Below are positions 1 through 8,090 of a DNA stretch of 64,000 nt, piece after piece. The notes beneath the pieces were generated by a model that saw nothing but the letters and a program-made list of their open reading frames with translations, did not search any database and was not told the DNA's origin. The stretch lies in contig NZ_JACCBN010000001.1 of the NCBI RefSeq assembly GCF_013409505.1, positions 6,076,001 through 6,140,000 of the forward strand, read 5' to 3'. The stretch comes from Actinomycetospora corticicola. Lineage in GTDB: Bacteria > Actinomycetota > Actinomycetes > Mycobacteriales > Pseudonocardiaceae. Position 1 is the stretch's first letter. Each line of letters begins with the position of its first letter. Made by a program: the position numbers and the translations under genes.

Positions 1-489
1 GACACCACCCGCAGCACCTTCGCCGGCGGCATGCAGGCCCTCATCGAGAACCCCGACCAGCTCGACCTGCTGCGCCGTGAACCCCAGCGCATCCCCAACG
101 CGATCGAGGAGATCCTGCGTTGGGCCAGCCCGTTGAACTTCTTCGCCCGGACCGCCACCCGCGATACGACGATCGGCGGCGTCGACATCGCCGCCGGTGA
201 GCGGATCATCATGTGGTATACGGCCGGCAACCGCGACTCCGCGATGATCCCGAACGCCGAGGTCTTCGACATCACCCGCGACAAGCCCACCCACATCGCC
301 TTCGGTGGCGGCGGGCCGCACTTCTGCCTCGGCGCGCACCTCGCGCGACGTGAGCTCACCGTGCTGCTCGAGGAGGTACCGCCCCGGCTGCACGACCTCG
401 CGATCAACGGACCGGTCACCCACCTGCGCTCACACTGGGCCAACTCACTCACCTCGCTGCCGGTGAGCCATCGGCCCGTGAGCGGCTGA
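1..489 (+). CDS. Cytochrome P450, C-terminal part (5' end outside window)
   Basis: Haem-thiolate monooxygenase fragment of 162 residues, open to the left edge. The first residues (DTTRSTFAGG) fit the end of the oxygen-activating I-helix. The K-helix ExxR is EILR at visible residues 37-40, and the haem loop FGGGGPHFCLGAH puts the cysteine ligand near visible residue 109. These are three of the defining P450 landmarks in the right order, so the family is secure. The substrate cannot be read from this part. The GMC oxidoreductase follows on the same strand after about 135 bases, so the two may act on one substrate, which is an inference. Confidence 0.93.
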   Translation, partial: DTTRSTFAGGMQALIENPDQLDLLRREPQRIPNAIEEILRWASPLNFFARTATRDTTIGGVDIAAGERIIMWYTAGNRDSAMIPNAEVFDITRDKPTHIAFGGGGPHFCLGAHLARRELTVLLEEVPPRLHDLAINGPVTHLRSHWANSLTSLPVSHRPVSG

Positions 490-624
490 CACGGCCCGCT
501 GACTTCCCCGACCACCACGTGTGGTCCGGGCCGGGGTCGGCCACCGCACCACGAGCGGTGCGGTGGCCGACCCCGCTCGATGCCCGCCGAGCCCGACACG
601 GGCCGCCTCACCCTCGGAGACACG

Positions 625-2226
625 ATGACCAACGCTCAGTACTCGGACGAGTCCGCGGACTACGTCGTCGTTGGAGCGGGCGCGGCCGGCGCCGCTCTGT
701 CGGCGCGGTTGAGCGAGAACGGCCGCTACCAGGTCGTCCTGCTCGAAGCCGGTGGCACCGCCCGCGCCCAGGCAGTGAACGTGCCCGCAGCGTTCTCCCA
801 GCTGTTCAAGACCGACCGGGACTGGGACTACCAGACCGCTCCCCAGACGTCCTTGGACAACCGGTCGATCTACTGGCCGCGAGGGCGGATGCTCGGCGGG
901 AGTACGTCGATGAACGCCATGATGTGGGTGCGCGGGTTCGCCCAGGACTACGACCGGTGGGCCGAGCTCGCGGGTTCGGACTGGTCGTTCGAGGCGCTCC
1001 TGCCCTACTTCCGGCGCGTGGAGCACGTCGCGGGGTCCGCCGACCCCGATCACGGCACCTCGGGCGCGATCCAGGTCCAGGCCCAGCGTGACCCCCGGCC
1101 GCTCACCGGCGCATTCCTGGCCGCGGTCGAGGAGACCGGGCACGCCGTCGAGGCCGCCAACACCCGCACCCCGGCCGGATTCAGCCAGACGATGGTCACC
1201 CAGGCGCGCGGCGCCCGCTCCAGCACGGCCGTGGCCTATCTCAAGCCCGCGCAGTCGCGCCGTAACTTCACCGTGCACACCGGCGCGCACGCCACCCGGG
1301 TGCTGTTCGAGGGCACCCGCGCCGTCGGCGTCGAGTTCGAGCAGAACGGGCGCACCCGCACCTGCCGCGCGCGCCGGGAGGTGGTGCTCTGCGGCGGGAC
1401 GATCAACACCCCGCAGCTGCTGCAGCTCTCGGGCATCGGCGATCCGGCCCTGCTCCGGAGCCACGGGATCGACGTCGTCGTCGACGCCCCCGACGTGGGA
1501 CGGCACCTGCGCGATCACCTCGTGGGCTTCCTCGTCGCCGAGGTCGAGGGCGGCAGCCTGCTCGACGTCACCAAGCCCCGGGCCCTGGTCGACTACCTCC
1601 TGCGCCGCCGCGGCATGCTCACCTCGAACGTCGCCGAGGCCTACGGCTTCCTGCGTGTCGGTGACGGCCCCGGGTTGCCCGACGTGGAACTGATCTTCGC
1701 TCCGGCCGCCTACGTCGACGAGGGCCTCACCGGCATCCCCTCGCACGCGATCACCCTCGGGGCGATCCTGCTGCAGCCGGAGAGTTCCGGTGTCGTCGAG
1801 GTGACCAGCAGCGACCCGCACGCGAAGCCGACGATCGACCCGCGCTACCTCTCCGACCCCGACGGTCACGACATGCAGATCCTGACCGCCGGCCTCGAGG
1901 CCTGCGCGGACATCCTGGCCGCGCCGAGCCTGAAGGCGGTGACCACGGGCCGGTTCGTGCGCCCCTTCGGCGGCGAGACGATGAGTCCCGAGGACCGCAT
2001 CCGGGCGGCCATCACCCGCCACGCCCACACCCTCTACCACCCCGTCGGCACCGCTCGGATGGGCGACGACCCCGCCAGCGTCGTCGACCCGCAGCTGCGC
2101 GTGCGCGGTGTCGAGGGCCTACGGGTCGCCGACGCCTCGGTGATGCCGCAGATCATCCGCGGCCACACCAACGCCCCGTCCATCGTCATCGGCGAGAAGG
2201 CCGCCGATCTCCTCGCGGCCGGCTGA
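625..2226 (+). CDS. GMC-family FAD-dependent oxidoreductase
   Basis: A 533-residue flavoprotein that oxidises an alcohol, of the glucose-methanol-choline oxidoreductase type. The FAD-binding VVGAGAAGAALSARL lies at about residues 14-28, the first GMC signature GRMLGGSTSMNAMMWVRG near 90-107, and the second signature GGTINTPQLLQLSGIG near 256-271. The C-terminal YHPVGTARMG and GHTNAPS supply the catalytic His and Asn pair. I chose ATG 625 because GGAGA lies five bases upstream; an in-frame ATG at 580 lacks such a site. Length is normal for the family. It follows a P450 gene. Choline, polyethylene glycol or another alcohol are all possible substrates. Confidence 0.92.
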   Translation: MTNAQYSDESADYVVVGAGAAGAALSARLSENGRYQVVLLEAGGTARAQAVNVPAAFSQLFKTDRDWDYQTAPQTSLDNRSIYWPRGRMLGGSTSMNAMMWVRGFAQDYDRWAELAGSDWSFEALLPYFRRVEHVAGSADPDHGTSGAIQVQAQRDPRPLTGAFLAAVEETGHAVEAANTRTPAGFSQTMVTQARGARSSTAVAYLKPAQSRRNFTVHTGAHATRVLFEGTRAVGVEFEQNGRTRTCRARREVVLCGGTINTPQLLQLSGIGDPALLRSHGIDVVVDAPDVGRHLRDHLVGFLVAEVEGGSLLDVTKPRALVDYLLRRRGMLTSNVAEAYGFLRVGDGPGLPDVELIFAPAAYVDEGLTGIPSHAITLGAILLQPESSGVVEVTSSDPHAKPTIDPRYLSDPDGHDMQILTAGLEACADILAAPSLKAVTTGRFVRPFGGETMSPEDRIRAAITRHAHTLYHPVGTARMGDDPASVVDPQLRVRGVEGLRVADASVMPQIIRGHTNAPSIVIGEKAADLLAAG

Positions 2227-2312
2227 GTCCAGCGCGCCACCCCGCGGGTCTCCCGGGGGCCGGCGCTGGATGCCGCTTCGCCCGCTCCCGATCGACTTTC
2301 TCAGGAGAACCA

Positions 2313-2519
2313 ATGACCGTCCTATTCGTGCTCAGCGGCCTCGCTGTGCTGTCCATGATCCTTCTCGGTCTGTTCTCCGGAGGCTCTGGGGCGGGCGCGA
2401 AGCGATACCCCGTCGCACCCGCCCGCGCCATTCCGGTAGCCCCGGCCGTCCGAGACGCCAGCGCCAGGGAGGACACCGACACAGGGAGAGACGCCAACGC
2501 CGCTCGACACGCGGCGTAA
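2313..2519 (+). CDS. Small single-pass membrane protein, unknown function
   Basis: A 68-residue protein with one N-terminal hydrophobic segment (about residues 3-21, VLFVLSGLAVLSMILLGLF), then Gly/Ala/Pro-rich sequence and a charged tail. An AGGAG lies five bases before the ATG, which makes translation likely. It follows the GMC gene by 86 bases on the same strand. I do not recognise a family. Confidence 0.55.
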   Translation: MTVLFVLSGLAVLSMILLGLFSGGSGAGAKRYPVAPARAIPVAPAVRDASAREDTDTGRDANAARHAA

Positions 2520-2649
2520 GCGTCGGGCCCGACTCAGCGTCTCCGACGAAGAATCGCACGCGGCGGAGCATTGGTGTGTTCGACCAACAAGGGCAGAGCC
2601 TGGCAGCTACTTGAGCTGCGGACACGCGCGCCGCTGCCGAGGGCGCCTG

Positions 2650-2847
2650 ATGAGCGGCATCGGGCTGTTGATCCTCTTCGCGATCCTCGGAGCGTTCATC
2701 TGCGCCAAGACCCGCTCGCCCTCCGGCGCGGTGGTGTTCTCGCTGATCGCGTTAGTGCTGTTCATCGGCACGCCGGTCGGCCAGGCGGTGCCGGGAGCGG
2801 TCGGCACGGTCATGTCGACCGTCGACCAGGCGACGACCCGACCCTGA
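2650..2847 (+). CDS. Relic copy of the two-helix small membrane protein
   Basis: A 65-residue frame almost identical to the 71-residue protein at 19620-19835, with two predicted membrane helices (about residues 3-19 and 28-46). A change near the C-terminus creates an earlier stop, so it lacks the last residues of the intact copy. The upstream Xis-like gene, to which the intact copy is translationally coupled by ATGA, is missing here. Expression is therefore doubtful. I regard it as an intact-looking remnant in a decayed segment. Confidence 0.5.
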   Translation: MSGIGLLILFAILGAFICAKTRSPSGAVVFSLIALVLFIGTPVGQAVPGAVGTVMSTVDQATTRP

Positions 2848-2963
2848 ACGGCGGCGAGCAGTGACCGGCCGTGTGGCCGGTGCGCTCATGGCCGCGCGAG
2901 CCGGGGAACTGGAGGACGTCGCCTGCGGCGACTCGAGCGGGCAGCTCCGGGAGCTTGTCGCGG

Positions 2964-3090
2964 CCGCTCTCTCGGTCAAGGGCGCCTGCGGAGTCGCTGC
3001 GCGACCGGACGTCGTCCGGCCCTGGACCGCGAGCCTCGGCGGCCCCGCGGCGCCCACGGCGCGGTGGAGGCGGCACGGCACCTCCACCCA
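2964..3090 (+). repeat. Structured repeat, copy A
   Basis: First of four copies (others at 19938, 33712, 36821). A closing stem uses GTCAAGGGC at 2975-2983 and GCCCTGGAC downstream, with one mismatch. It encloses hairpins GTCGC-TGC-GCGAC and CCGGAC-GTC-GTCCGG. A third hairpin, GGTGGAGG...CCTCCACC, ends near 3088. It lies about 95 bases upstream of the broken wbl gene. Confidence 0.8.
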
Positions 3091-3186
3091 CGGTCCCGGG
3101 TCCGACCGGGGTCTTCCCGACGGCGGGTCCGGTCCGATGAGGCGTCCTGGACCGGTCCCGCCCACCACGAGCAGGAGGTGGCAGCC

Positions 3187-3312
3187 ATGACCAGCGACTA
3201 GCGTTCGAGCGCCGCGTGTCGAGACACCGACCCGGCGCTGTTCTTCCCGGCCGCGAACACCGGCCCGGCCCGGGCAGCGCAGATCTCCGCGGCGAAGGCC
3301 GCGTGTCGTCGC
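3187..3312 (+). pseudogene. Broken wbl (whiB-like) regulator gene
   Basis: The start region matches the intact Wbl gene at 20161 codon by codon (ATG ACC AGC GAC ...), with the same AGGAGGTGGCA upstream. Codon 5 is TAG where the intact gene has TGG (Trp). Similarity continues through Cys11 and Cys40 to codon 42. The next residue, the iron-sulfur cysteine Cys43 in the intact copy, is proline here, and the sequence then diverges. It is therefore inactivated both by the nonsense change and by loss of the 3' two thirds. Confidence 0.88.
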
Positions 3313-3566
3313 CCGCCTGCGTTGCGGCCGGGCGGGCGGGCGCGTACACCGGAGCCTGAGCGGCGTCCGGTTCGGCGGGCTCGCAGGTCACGGGTGTCGG
3401 TCATCCGCTCGGCGTGCCGCGGCGCGTGTCGACACCGGCTCGCGCCGACGTCAGTGGCGGGGAGTGCCGTCAGGGTGCCGCGCTGCCACTGAGGTCGGGG
3501 GGAGCGGCCAGGAGCCGGCCACCCGCGACGAAGGCCCCGACCGGTACCGGTCAGGGCCTTCATGTG

Positions 3567-3604
3567 AGGGTGCGCCGTCAGGGACTCGAACCCCGAACCC
3601 AGTG
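3567..3604. other. Distal attachment site (attL-like), copy of the tRNA-Lys 3' end
   Basis: These 38 bases are identical to 39262-39299, which contains the 3' part of tRNA-Lys (acceptor strand, T arm and beginning of the variable region). After base 3604 the sequences differ, so there is no complete tRNA here. A tRNA-fragment direct repeat with an integrase gene next to the intact tRNA is the expected product of site-specific integration at a tRNA 3' end. Confidence 0.88.
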
Positions 3605-4190
3605 GACAGGGTTCACATCGGCCGTGGTGCTTCACCGTCTGCATCTGTGCTGCTCAGCGACATGATCGACTCGTCGTGGTCTTCTGCTGTGGCGGGTCGT
3701 CGAGGGCTGTGGTGTGACATAAGCGGTACCGAAAGCGGGCCGTTGGACGAGCGTTCCCATCGTGGATCGTGGCGGACGCGCCCGTGTTTGTTGGTCTCGC
3801 CCCGGGGCGACCCGAGCAGGGTGAGTGACGAGGACGACGTTCACGGCAGGAGCGACCGGCCTGCCCCACCGCCAGACGCTGTTGAGGCTCCCAGTCAGCA
3901 GCATCCCCACACCAGGGCGGAGGCCAGGGCTGATCACGACATGGCAGAGGCCGAGGAAGCGGTGGCGCGTGGGAGCGGTTCATCTGACCAGCAGGACTCA
4001 GTGGCCGGCATGGCAGGCGAGCGCGGGCAGGAGGATCGGCGCACGGTGTGGATGGAGCGTCATCCGGATCGCGACAGATAGTCCTCCCGGGGCTCCTATC
4101 GGCGCGGCCGGCCTCGCAGCTTGTTGACCTCGGTGACCAGGCCCTCGGGCGACGAGTCCGAGATCGTGCCCATGGAGCTGGTAGCGGAGG
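3605..4190. other. No recognisable gene (586 bases inside the left att repeat)
   Basis: Open frames here lack the codon bias of the neighbours and resemble no family I know. A short minus-strand frame at about 4096-4190 has good third-position bias (GTISDSSPEGLVTEVNKLRG) but is only about 25 to 30 codons long, so it may be the tail of a lost gene. Confidence 0.5.
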
Positions 4191-4784
4191 TCAGTTCAGC
4201 CGAGGGTCCGTCCAGCACATGCGCACGGTGGTCCCGGATGCGGAGGTCGTAATCGTCGAACGGTCGGACATGAGTCCGATCAGTCGGACGCCGCGACCTC
4301 GGTAGCCGGGGTCGCCCGGCGGCTTCCACGTACCATCGTCGTGCACGACGACCGCGACACCGCTTCCGCATGGCGGCCGGTTTGCCAGCACGTCGACGAC
4401 GCAGGTGTCGCCGTCGGTCGTGGCGTGTTCGACGGCGTTGGTGACGGCTTCGTCGGTGAGTTGGACGACCGCGTCGGCGGTGTCCTCGTCGAGGTCTGCG
4501 GCGGCGACCCACTCGCGCAGCTGGAGTCGGACGGCGCGCACCGCATTGGGGCGAGCCGGCCCGTGGAAGGCGAAGCCGCCGGGGCAGGCCCCGGGCTCGG
4601 AGATCGACGGGATGCAGCCACAGGGGTGGAAGCTGGTCGCGACGACGGATGTGTTGGTGATCTGGTGCTCCTCAGAACGCCGATTCCTTCCGCGGAGTCC
4701 GCGGACGTGGCAGAACTCGGCTACCACATTCCGCGGCCCGGCACGCGCCGATGGGCCGCAATCAGATGGCGAGCGTCGCCACAT
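4191..4784 (-). CDS. Anti-sigma-factor-type serine kinase (GHKL ATPase domain)
   Basis: RsbW/SpoIIAB-like ATP-binding protein that would bind a sigma factor or phosphorylate a STAS antagonist. The N box is LTDEAVTNAVEHA, the G1 region is HDDGTWKPPGDPG, and the glycine-rich lid is GRGVRLIGLMSDRS, followed by the usual C-terminal strand GTTVRMCW. These fill the last 130 or so residues. The first 50 codons of this frame look non-coding, so the real start is probably well inside; a GAGGAG around base 4665 may mark it, but I see no clean start codon after it. No sigma or STAS gene is adjacent. Confidence 0.72.
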   Translation of the reverse strand: MWRRSPSDCGPSARAGPRNVVAEFCHVRGLRGRNRRSEEHQITNTSVVATSFHPCGCIPSISEPGACPGGFAFHGPARPNAVRAVRLQLREWVAAADLDEDTADAVVQLTDEAVTNAVEHATTDGDTCVVDVLANRPPCGSGVAVVVHDDGTWKPPGDPGYRGRGVRLIGLMSDRSTITTSASGTTVRMCWTDPRLN

Positions 4785-4814
4785 CGGAGAGCAGCCCAGT
4801 GTCGGATGTGAGGC

Positions 4815-5591
4815 TCAGCCGGTGCGCTCGCGGGTCAGCGGCACCAGGCGGTCGTCGGTGGTGAACAGCCGGCGGGTCAGTCCGAGCGCGACGACGCTGG
4901 TCGTGGTGGAGGCGGCGGCGAGGACGAGGAACATGACGACGGCCTGGACCAGGACGGCCTGGATCGGCTGCACTCCCGCGATGATCAGACCTGTCATGGC
5001 GCCGGGGAGGAAGACGAGGCCGGTGGCCTTCGTCGTCTCGATCTGCGGGGTGAGGGCCGAGCGCAGGACGCCGCGGAGGTAGGGGCGGGCGGCTTCGCGG
5101 GCGGACTGGCCGAGCGCGAGGCGGGCCTCGATCTCGGCGGTCTTGTCGGCGAACTCCTCCTGCAGCCGTCTCCCGGCGAGCACGGTCGAGGTCATGGCGT
5201 TACCGACGATCAACCCCGCCATCGGGACCAATGTTCGTGCGCTCAGGGGGAAGACGCCGAGCCCGAACAGCACGAGCAGGGTGACCGCGCCTGCGGCGCC
5301 GAACGCCAGGGCCGCGATCGGGATCAGCCCGGGGATCGAGGAGGCGCGGCGCTGGGCGGTCCACACGGCGTAGCCGATCATGGCCGCGACCCACAGCCAG
5401 GACCACCAGATCGAGACTCCGGGCTCGAGCAGGAGCACGAGCACGCCCCCGACGAGCAGGAGCTGGACGAGCGCCCGGACTGCGGCCCAGACGATGCTGC
5501 GTTCGAGGCCGAGTCGCCATGCCAGGGAGATGACGGCGGCGAGGGCGACCAGGACGAGGGAGGAGGCGGCTCCGGTCCAGCTGATGGTCAC
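4815..5591 (-). CDS. fetB: FetB-type ABC transporter permease (UPF0014)
   Basis: A 258-residue integral membrane protein of the FetB/YbbM family, the permease of a metal (iron) exporter in E. coli. About seven hydrophobic segments are visible. The family-typical stretch VPMAGLIVGNAMTSTVLAGR is followed by a cytoplasmic loop (FADKTAEIEARLALGQSARE) and LRGALTP-type sequence (LRSALTPQIETTKATGLVFL). Start GTG 5591 overlaps the stop of fetA in a GTGA, so the pair is translationally coupled. Iron as substrate is inferred from the family. Longer upstream frames overlap fetA and are shadows. Confidence 0.87.
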   Translation of the reverse strand: MTISWTGAASSLVLVALAAVISLAWRLGLERSIVWAAVRALVQLLLVGGVLVLLLEPGVSIWWSWLWVAAMIGYAVWTAQRRASSIPGLIPIAALAFGAAGAVTLLVLFGLGVFPLSARTLVPMAGLIVGNAMTSTVLAGRRLQEEFADKTAEIEARLALGQSAREAARPYLRGVLRSALTPQIETTKATGLVFLPGAMTGLIIAGVQPIQAVLVQAVVMFLVLAAASTTTSVVALGLTRRLFTTDDRLVPLTRERTG

Positions 5592-6238
5592 GCGGACTCC
5601 TCCCGCTGCGCGGTCACGGCACCGTCGCGGACGACGAGGACCCGGTCGGACACGCGCTCGACCTGGGCTTCGTCGTGGCCGACCCAGATCGCGGCCAGTC
5701 CGCGGCCGGTGAGCTCGAGGACGGTGTCCTCGAAGGCGCGGGCCGGTCGTTCGTCGAGGGCCGAGGTGGGTTCGTCGAGGAGCAGGGTCTCCGGCTCCGT
5801 GATGAGGGTGCGGGCCAGGCACACCCGCTGCAGCTCCCCGCCGGAGAGGGAGTCGGCGTCCCGGTCGAGCAGGTCCGGTTCGAGGGAGACGCGGCGCAGC
5901 GCGTCGGCCATGGCGTCCCGGTCGGAGTCCACGGCGGCGACCGCGAGGTTGTCGGCCACCGTGCCGGCGAAGGCCACCGGGCGTTGGAACACCATGCCGA
6001 CCCGACGGCGGTGCTGGTGGACGTCGAGTTCGGCGATGTCGGTGCCCTGGTAGGTGATCGTGCCGGAGTCGGGGACGTCGAGGCGGTTGAGCAGCCGGAG
6101 CATCGTGGTCTTCCCGGCTCCGGAGTCACCCCAGAGCGCGGTCACTCCATCGCCGGGGATGTCGACGTGCACCTCGTCGAGCACACGTCGATCGGCGCGG
6201 AGTACGGACACGTCCCGCAGCTCGAAGCCTCGGGTCAC
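5588..6238 (-). CDS. fetA: FetA-type ABC transporter ATP-binding protein
   Basis: ATPase partner of the downstream FetB-like permease; 216 residues, normal for a stand-alone ABC subunit. Walker A is GDSGAGKTT (about residues 37-45), the signature is LSGGELQR (about 131-138), Walker B is TLLLDEPTSALD (about 152-163) and the switch histidine is in WVGHDE. ATG 6238 opens the frame and the gene runs into fetB with a 4-base overlap. Together they probably export a metal ion, a plausible oxidative-stress function beside the other stress genes of this island. Confidence 0.87.
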   Translation of the reverse strand: MTRGFELRDVSVLRADRRVLDEVHVDIPGDGVTALWGDSGAGKTTMLRLLNRLDVPDSGTITYQGTDIAELDVHQHRRRVGMVFQRPVAFAGTVADNLAVAAVDSDRDAMADALRRVSLEPDLLDRDADSLSGGELQRVCLARTLITEPETLLLDEPTSALDERPARAFEDTVLELTGRGLAAIWVGHDEAQVERVSDRVLVVRDGAVTAQREESA

Positions 6239-6306
6239 GATCGACTACCTCCCGATGGTGCGGGGTGCCCGGCCGCTCCGGGACCACGATTGCGACGACT
6301 CTGCCC

Positions 6307-8004
6307 TCATCGGACGAGCAGCGCTGCATGTTCCAGGTCGAGTTCGCGCTGGATGCGGGTGAACGAGGTCTCGCTGAGCCGGCCGCTGTCGCGCAAGGCG
6401 AGCAGCCGCGCGCGCTCGGCGCTCAGCACCGCCTGCCCGTAGCGGCGGTAGGTGTCGCGGACCGATTCCTGTTCCGACTCGTCGCCCGGCCGGATGGGCT
6501 CGAGCTGGGCCTGACTGTCGGCCTCCTGCGGGCCGGGACCGTGGTCGACGGCGTCGAGCCGCTCGTCCGCACTGATCTGACGGTTGCGGACCCGCCGGCG
6601 GAGCTGCTCGACGATCTCGCTGCGCCCAGGGCGTTCGCGCTCGAGGTCGTCGAGGCACGCCGAGCCGGCGTCCGCGGCCTCCCGACGGGCCAGCGCCTCG
6701 TTGCGCGCGTCCTCGTTCAGCTCGTTGCGGGCGCCGGGCAGTCGACGAGCCAGTGCGGACAAGGTCGTCCCCTGGACGAGGAGCGTCACCGCGATCACGA
6801 CGAAGGTCACGAAGACGATGAGGTCGCGCTGGGGGAAGGGGCGACCGTCCGGGAGCGCGATCGGGATGGTCAGCACCGCGGCGAGCGAGACGGCTCCACG
6901 CATCCCGGCCCAGGCGGTCAGCGTGGATTCCGACCAGGTCGCCTGGCGCCGACGAACCACCGCCGGCAGGACCTGTTCGCTCAGCAGCAGCCACACGACA
7001 CGGGTGATCACGAGGGCCCCGACGACGGCGACGGTCACCGAGGCGATGAGCGTGGGGGAGTACCCGGCGATTCCTGCGACCACGTCGTGCAGTTGGAGGC
7101 CTACCACCAGGAAGACCAGCCCCTCGAGCAGCCAGGACAGGGCGGTCTGCACGGAGCCGGTCACCACCCGCGCCCCGGGCTCCATGATCGTGGTCGCCCG
7201 GTGGCCGAGGTAGAGCCCTGCCACGACGACGGCGACGAGCCCGGAGCCACCGACCGCATCGGCGGGTAGATACGCCGCGAACGGGGCGATGAGGAACACG
7301 ACGACATCGGTGTAGGGATTCAGGACGCGGTGGCGGACCCAGCCGACAGCGACAGCGGCGACCAATCCGGCGACCACGCCGCCGGCGCTGGTCAGGACGA
7401 ACTCGCCGGCTGCGCCCGCGAACGACGTCGAGCTGGTCGCGGCCGTGACGGCGACCGTGAGGGCGGTCAGAGCAGCGGCGTCGTTGAACAGGCTCTCGCC
7501 CTCGAGCAGCGTCACCACCCGACGCGGCATCCGCGTCCGGCGGGCCACCGACGTCGCGGCAACCGCATCCGGCGGTGCCACGACCGCGCCGAGCGCGCAC
7601 GCCGCGGCGAGGCCGAGGCCGGGCACCAGGGCCGCGGCCACGACGCCTACGGCCAGGGTCGAGAGAAGCGTCAGCACGACCGAGAGCAGCAGGATCGCCC
7701 GGAAGTGATGTCGGAAGGCAGGCAACGAGGCGGTGAACGCGGCGCCGTAGAGCAACAGCGGCAGCACGACCACCAGGACCAGCTCGGGGTCGATGTGCAC
7801 GCGCGGCACGAACGGCACCCACGACACTGCAGCTCCGATGAGCAGCAGGGCGATGGCATCCGGTACCCCGAGACGACGCGAGCCCGAGCGCACAAGTGCG
7901 GTCACCACGATCAGCCCGACGACTCCGCCCACGACTGCCACCACGCGCAGATCGTCGCAGACCCAGCGGCCGGACCGACCGGTCGTGGCCGTGGCCAGGG
8001 ACAC
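6307..8004 (-). CDS. Na+/H+ antiporter, CPA1 (NhaP) type
   Basis: A 565-residue monovalent cation/proton antiporter. Roughly twelve hydrophobic segments span residues 20-410. The ion-binding region reads APPDAVAATSV and LLEGESLFNDAAAL, the latter with the conserved Asn-Asp pair of electroneutral CPA1 exchangers. A hydrophilic C-terminal tail of about 140 residues is rich in Arg, Glu and Asp and probably regulatory. GTG 8004 is the furthest upstream start, and an internal start cannot be excluded. It would export Na+ or K+ and help pH and salt tolerance, consistent with the aquaporin and alkaline-shock genes nearby. Confidence 0.9.
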   Translation of the reverse strand: MSLATATTGRSGRWVCDDLRVVAVVGGVVGLIVVTALVRSGSRRLGVPDAIALLLIGAAVSWVPFVPRVHIDPELVLVVVLPLLLYGAAFTASLPAFRHHFRAILLLSVVLTLLSTLAVGVVAAALVPGLGLAAACALGAVVAPPDAVAATSVARRTRMPRRVVTLLEGESLFNDAAALTALTVAVTAATSSTSFAGAAGEFVLTSAGGVVAGLVAAVAVGWVRHRVLNPYTDVVVFLIAPFAAYLPADAVGGSGLVAVVVAGLYLGHRATTIMEPGARVVTGSVQTALSWLLEGLVFLVVGLQLHDVVAGIAGYSPTLIASVTVAVVGALVITRVVWLLLSEQVLPAVVRRRQATWSESTLTAWAGMRGAVSLAAVLTIPIALPDGRPFPQRDLIVFVTFVVIAVTLLVQGTTLSALARRLPGARNELNEDARNEALARREAADAGSACLDDLERERPGRSEIVEQLRRRVRNRQISADERLDAVDHGPGPQEADSQAQLEPIRPGDESEQESVRDTYRRYGQAVLSAERARLLALRDSGRLSETSFTRIQRELDLEHAALLVR

Positions 8005-8090
8005 GGCTCGCGCGGTATCCGCTTGTGCTCAACCGTTCCTTGAGTCGCGTCCGCGAACTAGGTTCGGAGGTCGAGGCGGAGGGGCGCGGA

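Larger units (their letters stand above)
2620..3312 (+). repeat. Decayed second copy of the element segment at 19590-20286
   Basis: By eye alignment this roughly 690-bp stretch matches 19590-20286 over its whole length, apart from scattered substitutions and small indels. It covers the tail of the Xis-like gene, the two-helix membrane protein, structured repeat A and the start of a wbl gene. Homology stops abruptly after codon 42 of the wbl frame. The copy lies outside the left att repeat, so it is probably the remnant of an earlier related element at the same site. Confidence 0.85.

Noticed and set aside
445-2040. Minus-strand 531-codon frame opposite the GMC gene
   Set aside because: Arg/Gly/Ala-rich with no motif; the plus strand carries intact GMC signatures throughout.
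2861-3190. 109-codon frame after the relic membrane protein
   Set aside because: Most of it is structured repeat A read in one phase; only the first 36 or so codons resemble the equally doubtful frame at 19832.
3567-3640. Possible second tRNA-Lys gene
   Set aside because: Only 38 bases match the tRNA 3' end; anticodon arm, D arm and 5' acceptor strand are absent, so it is an att copy.
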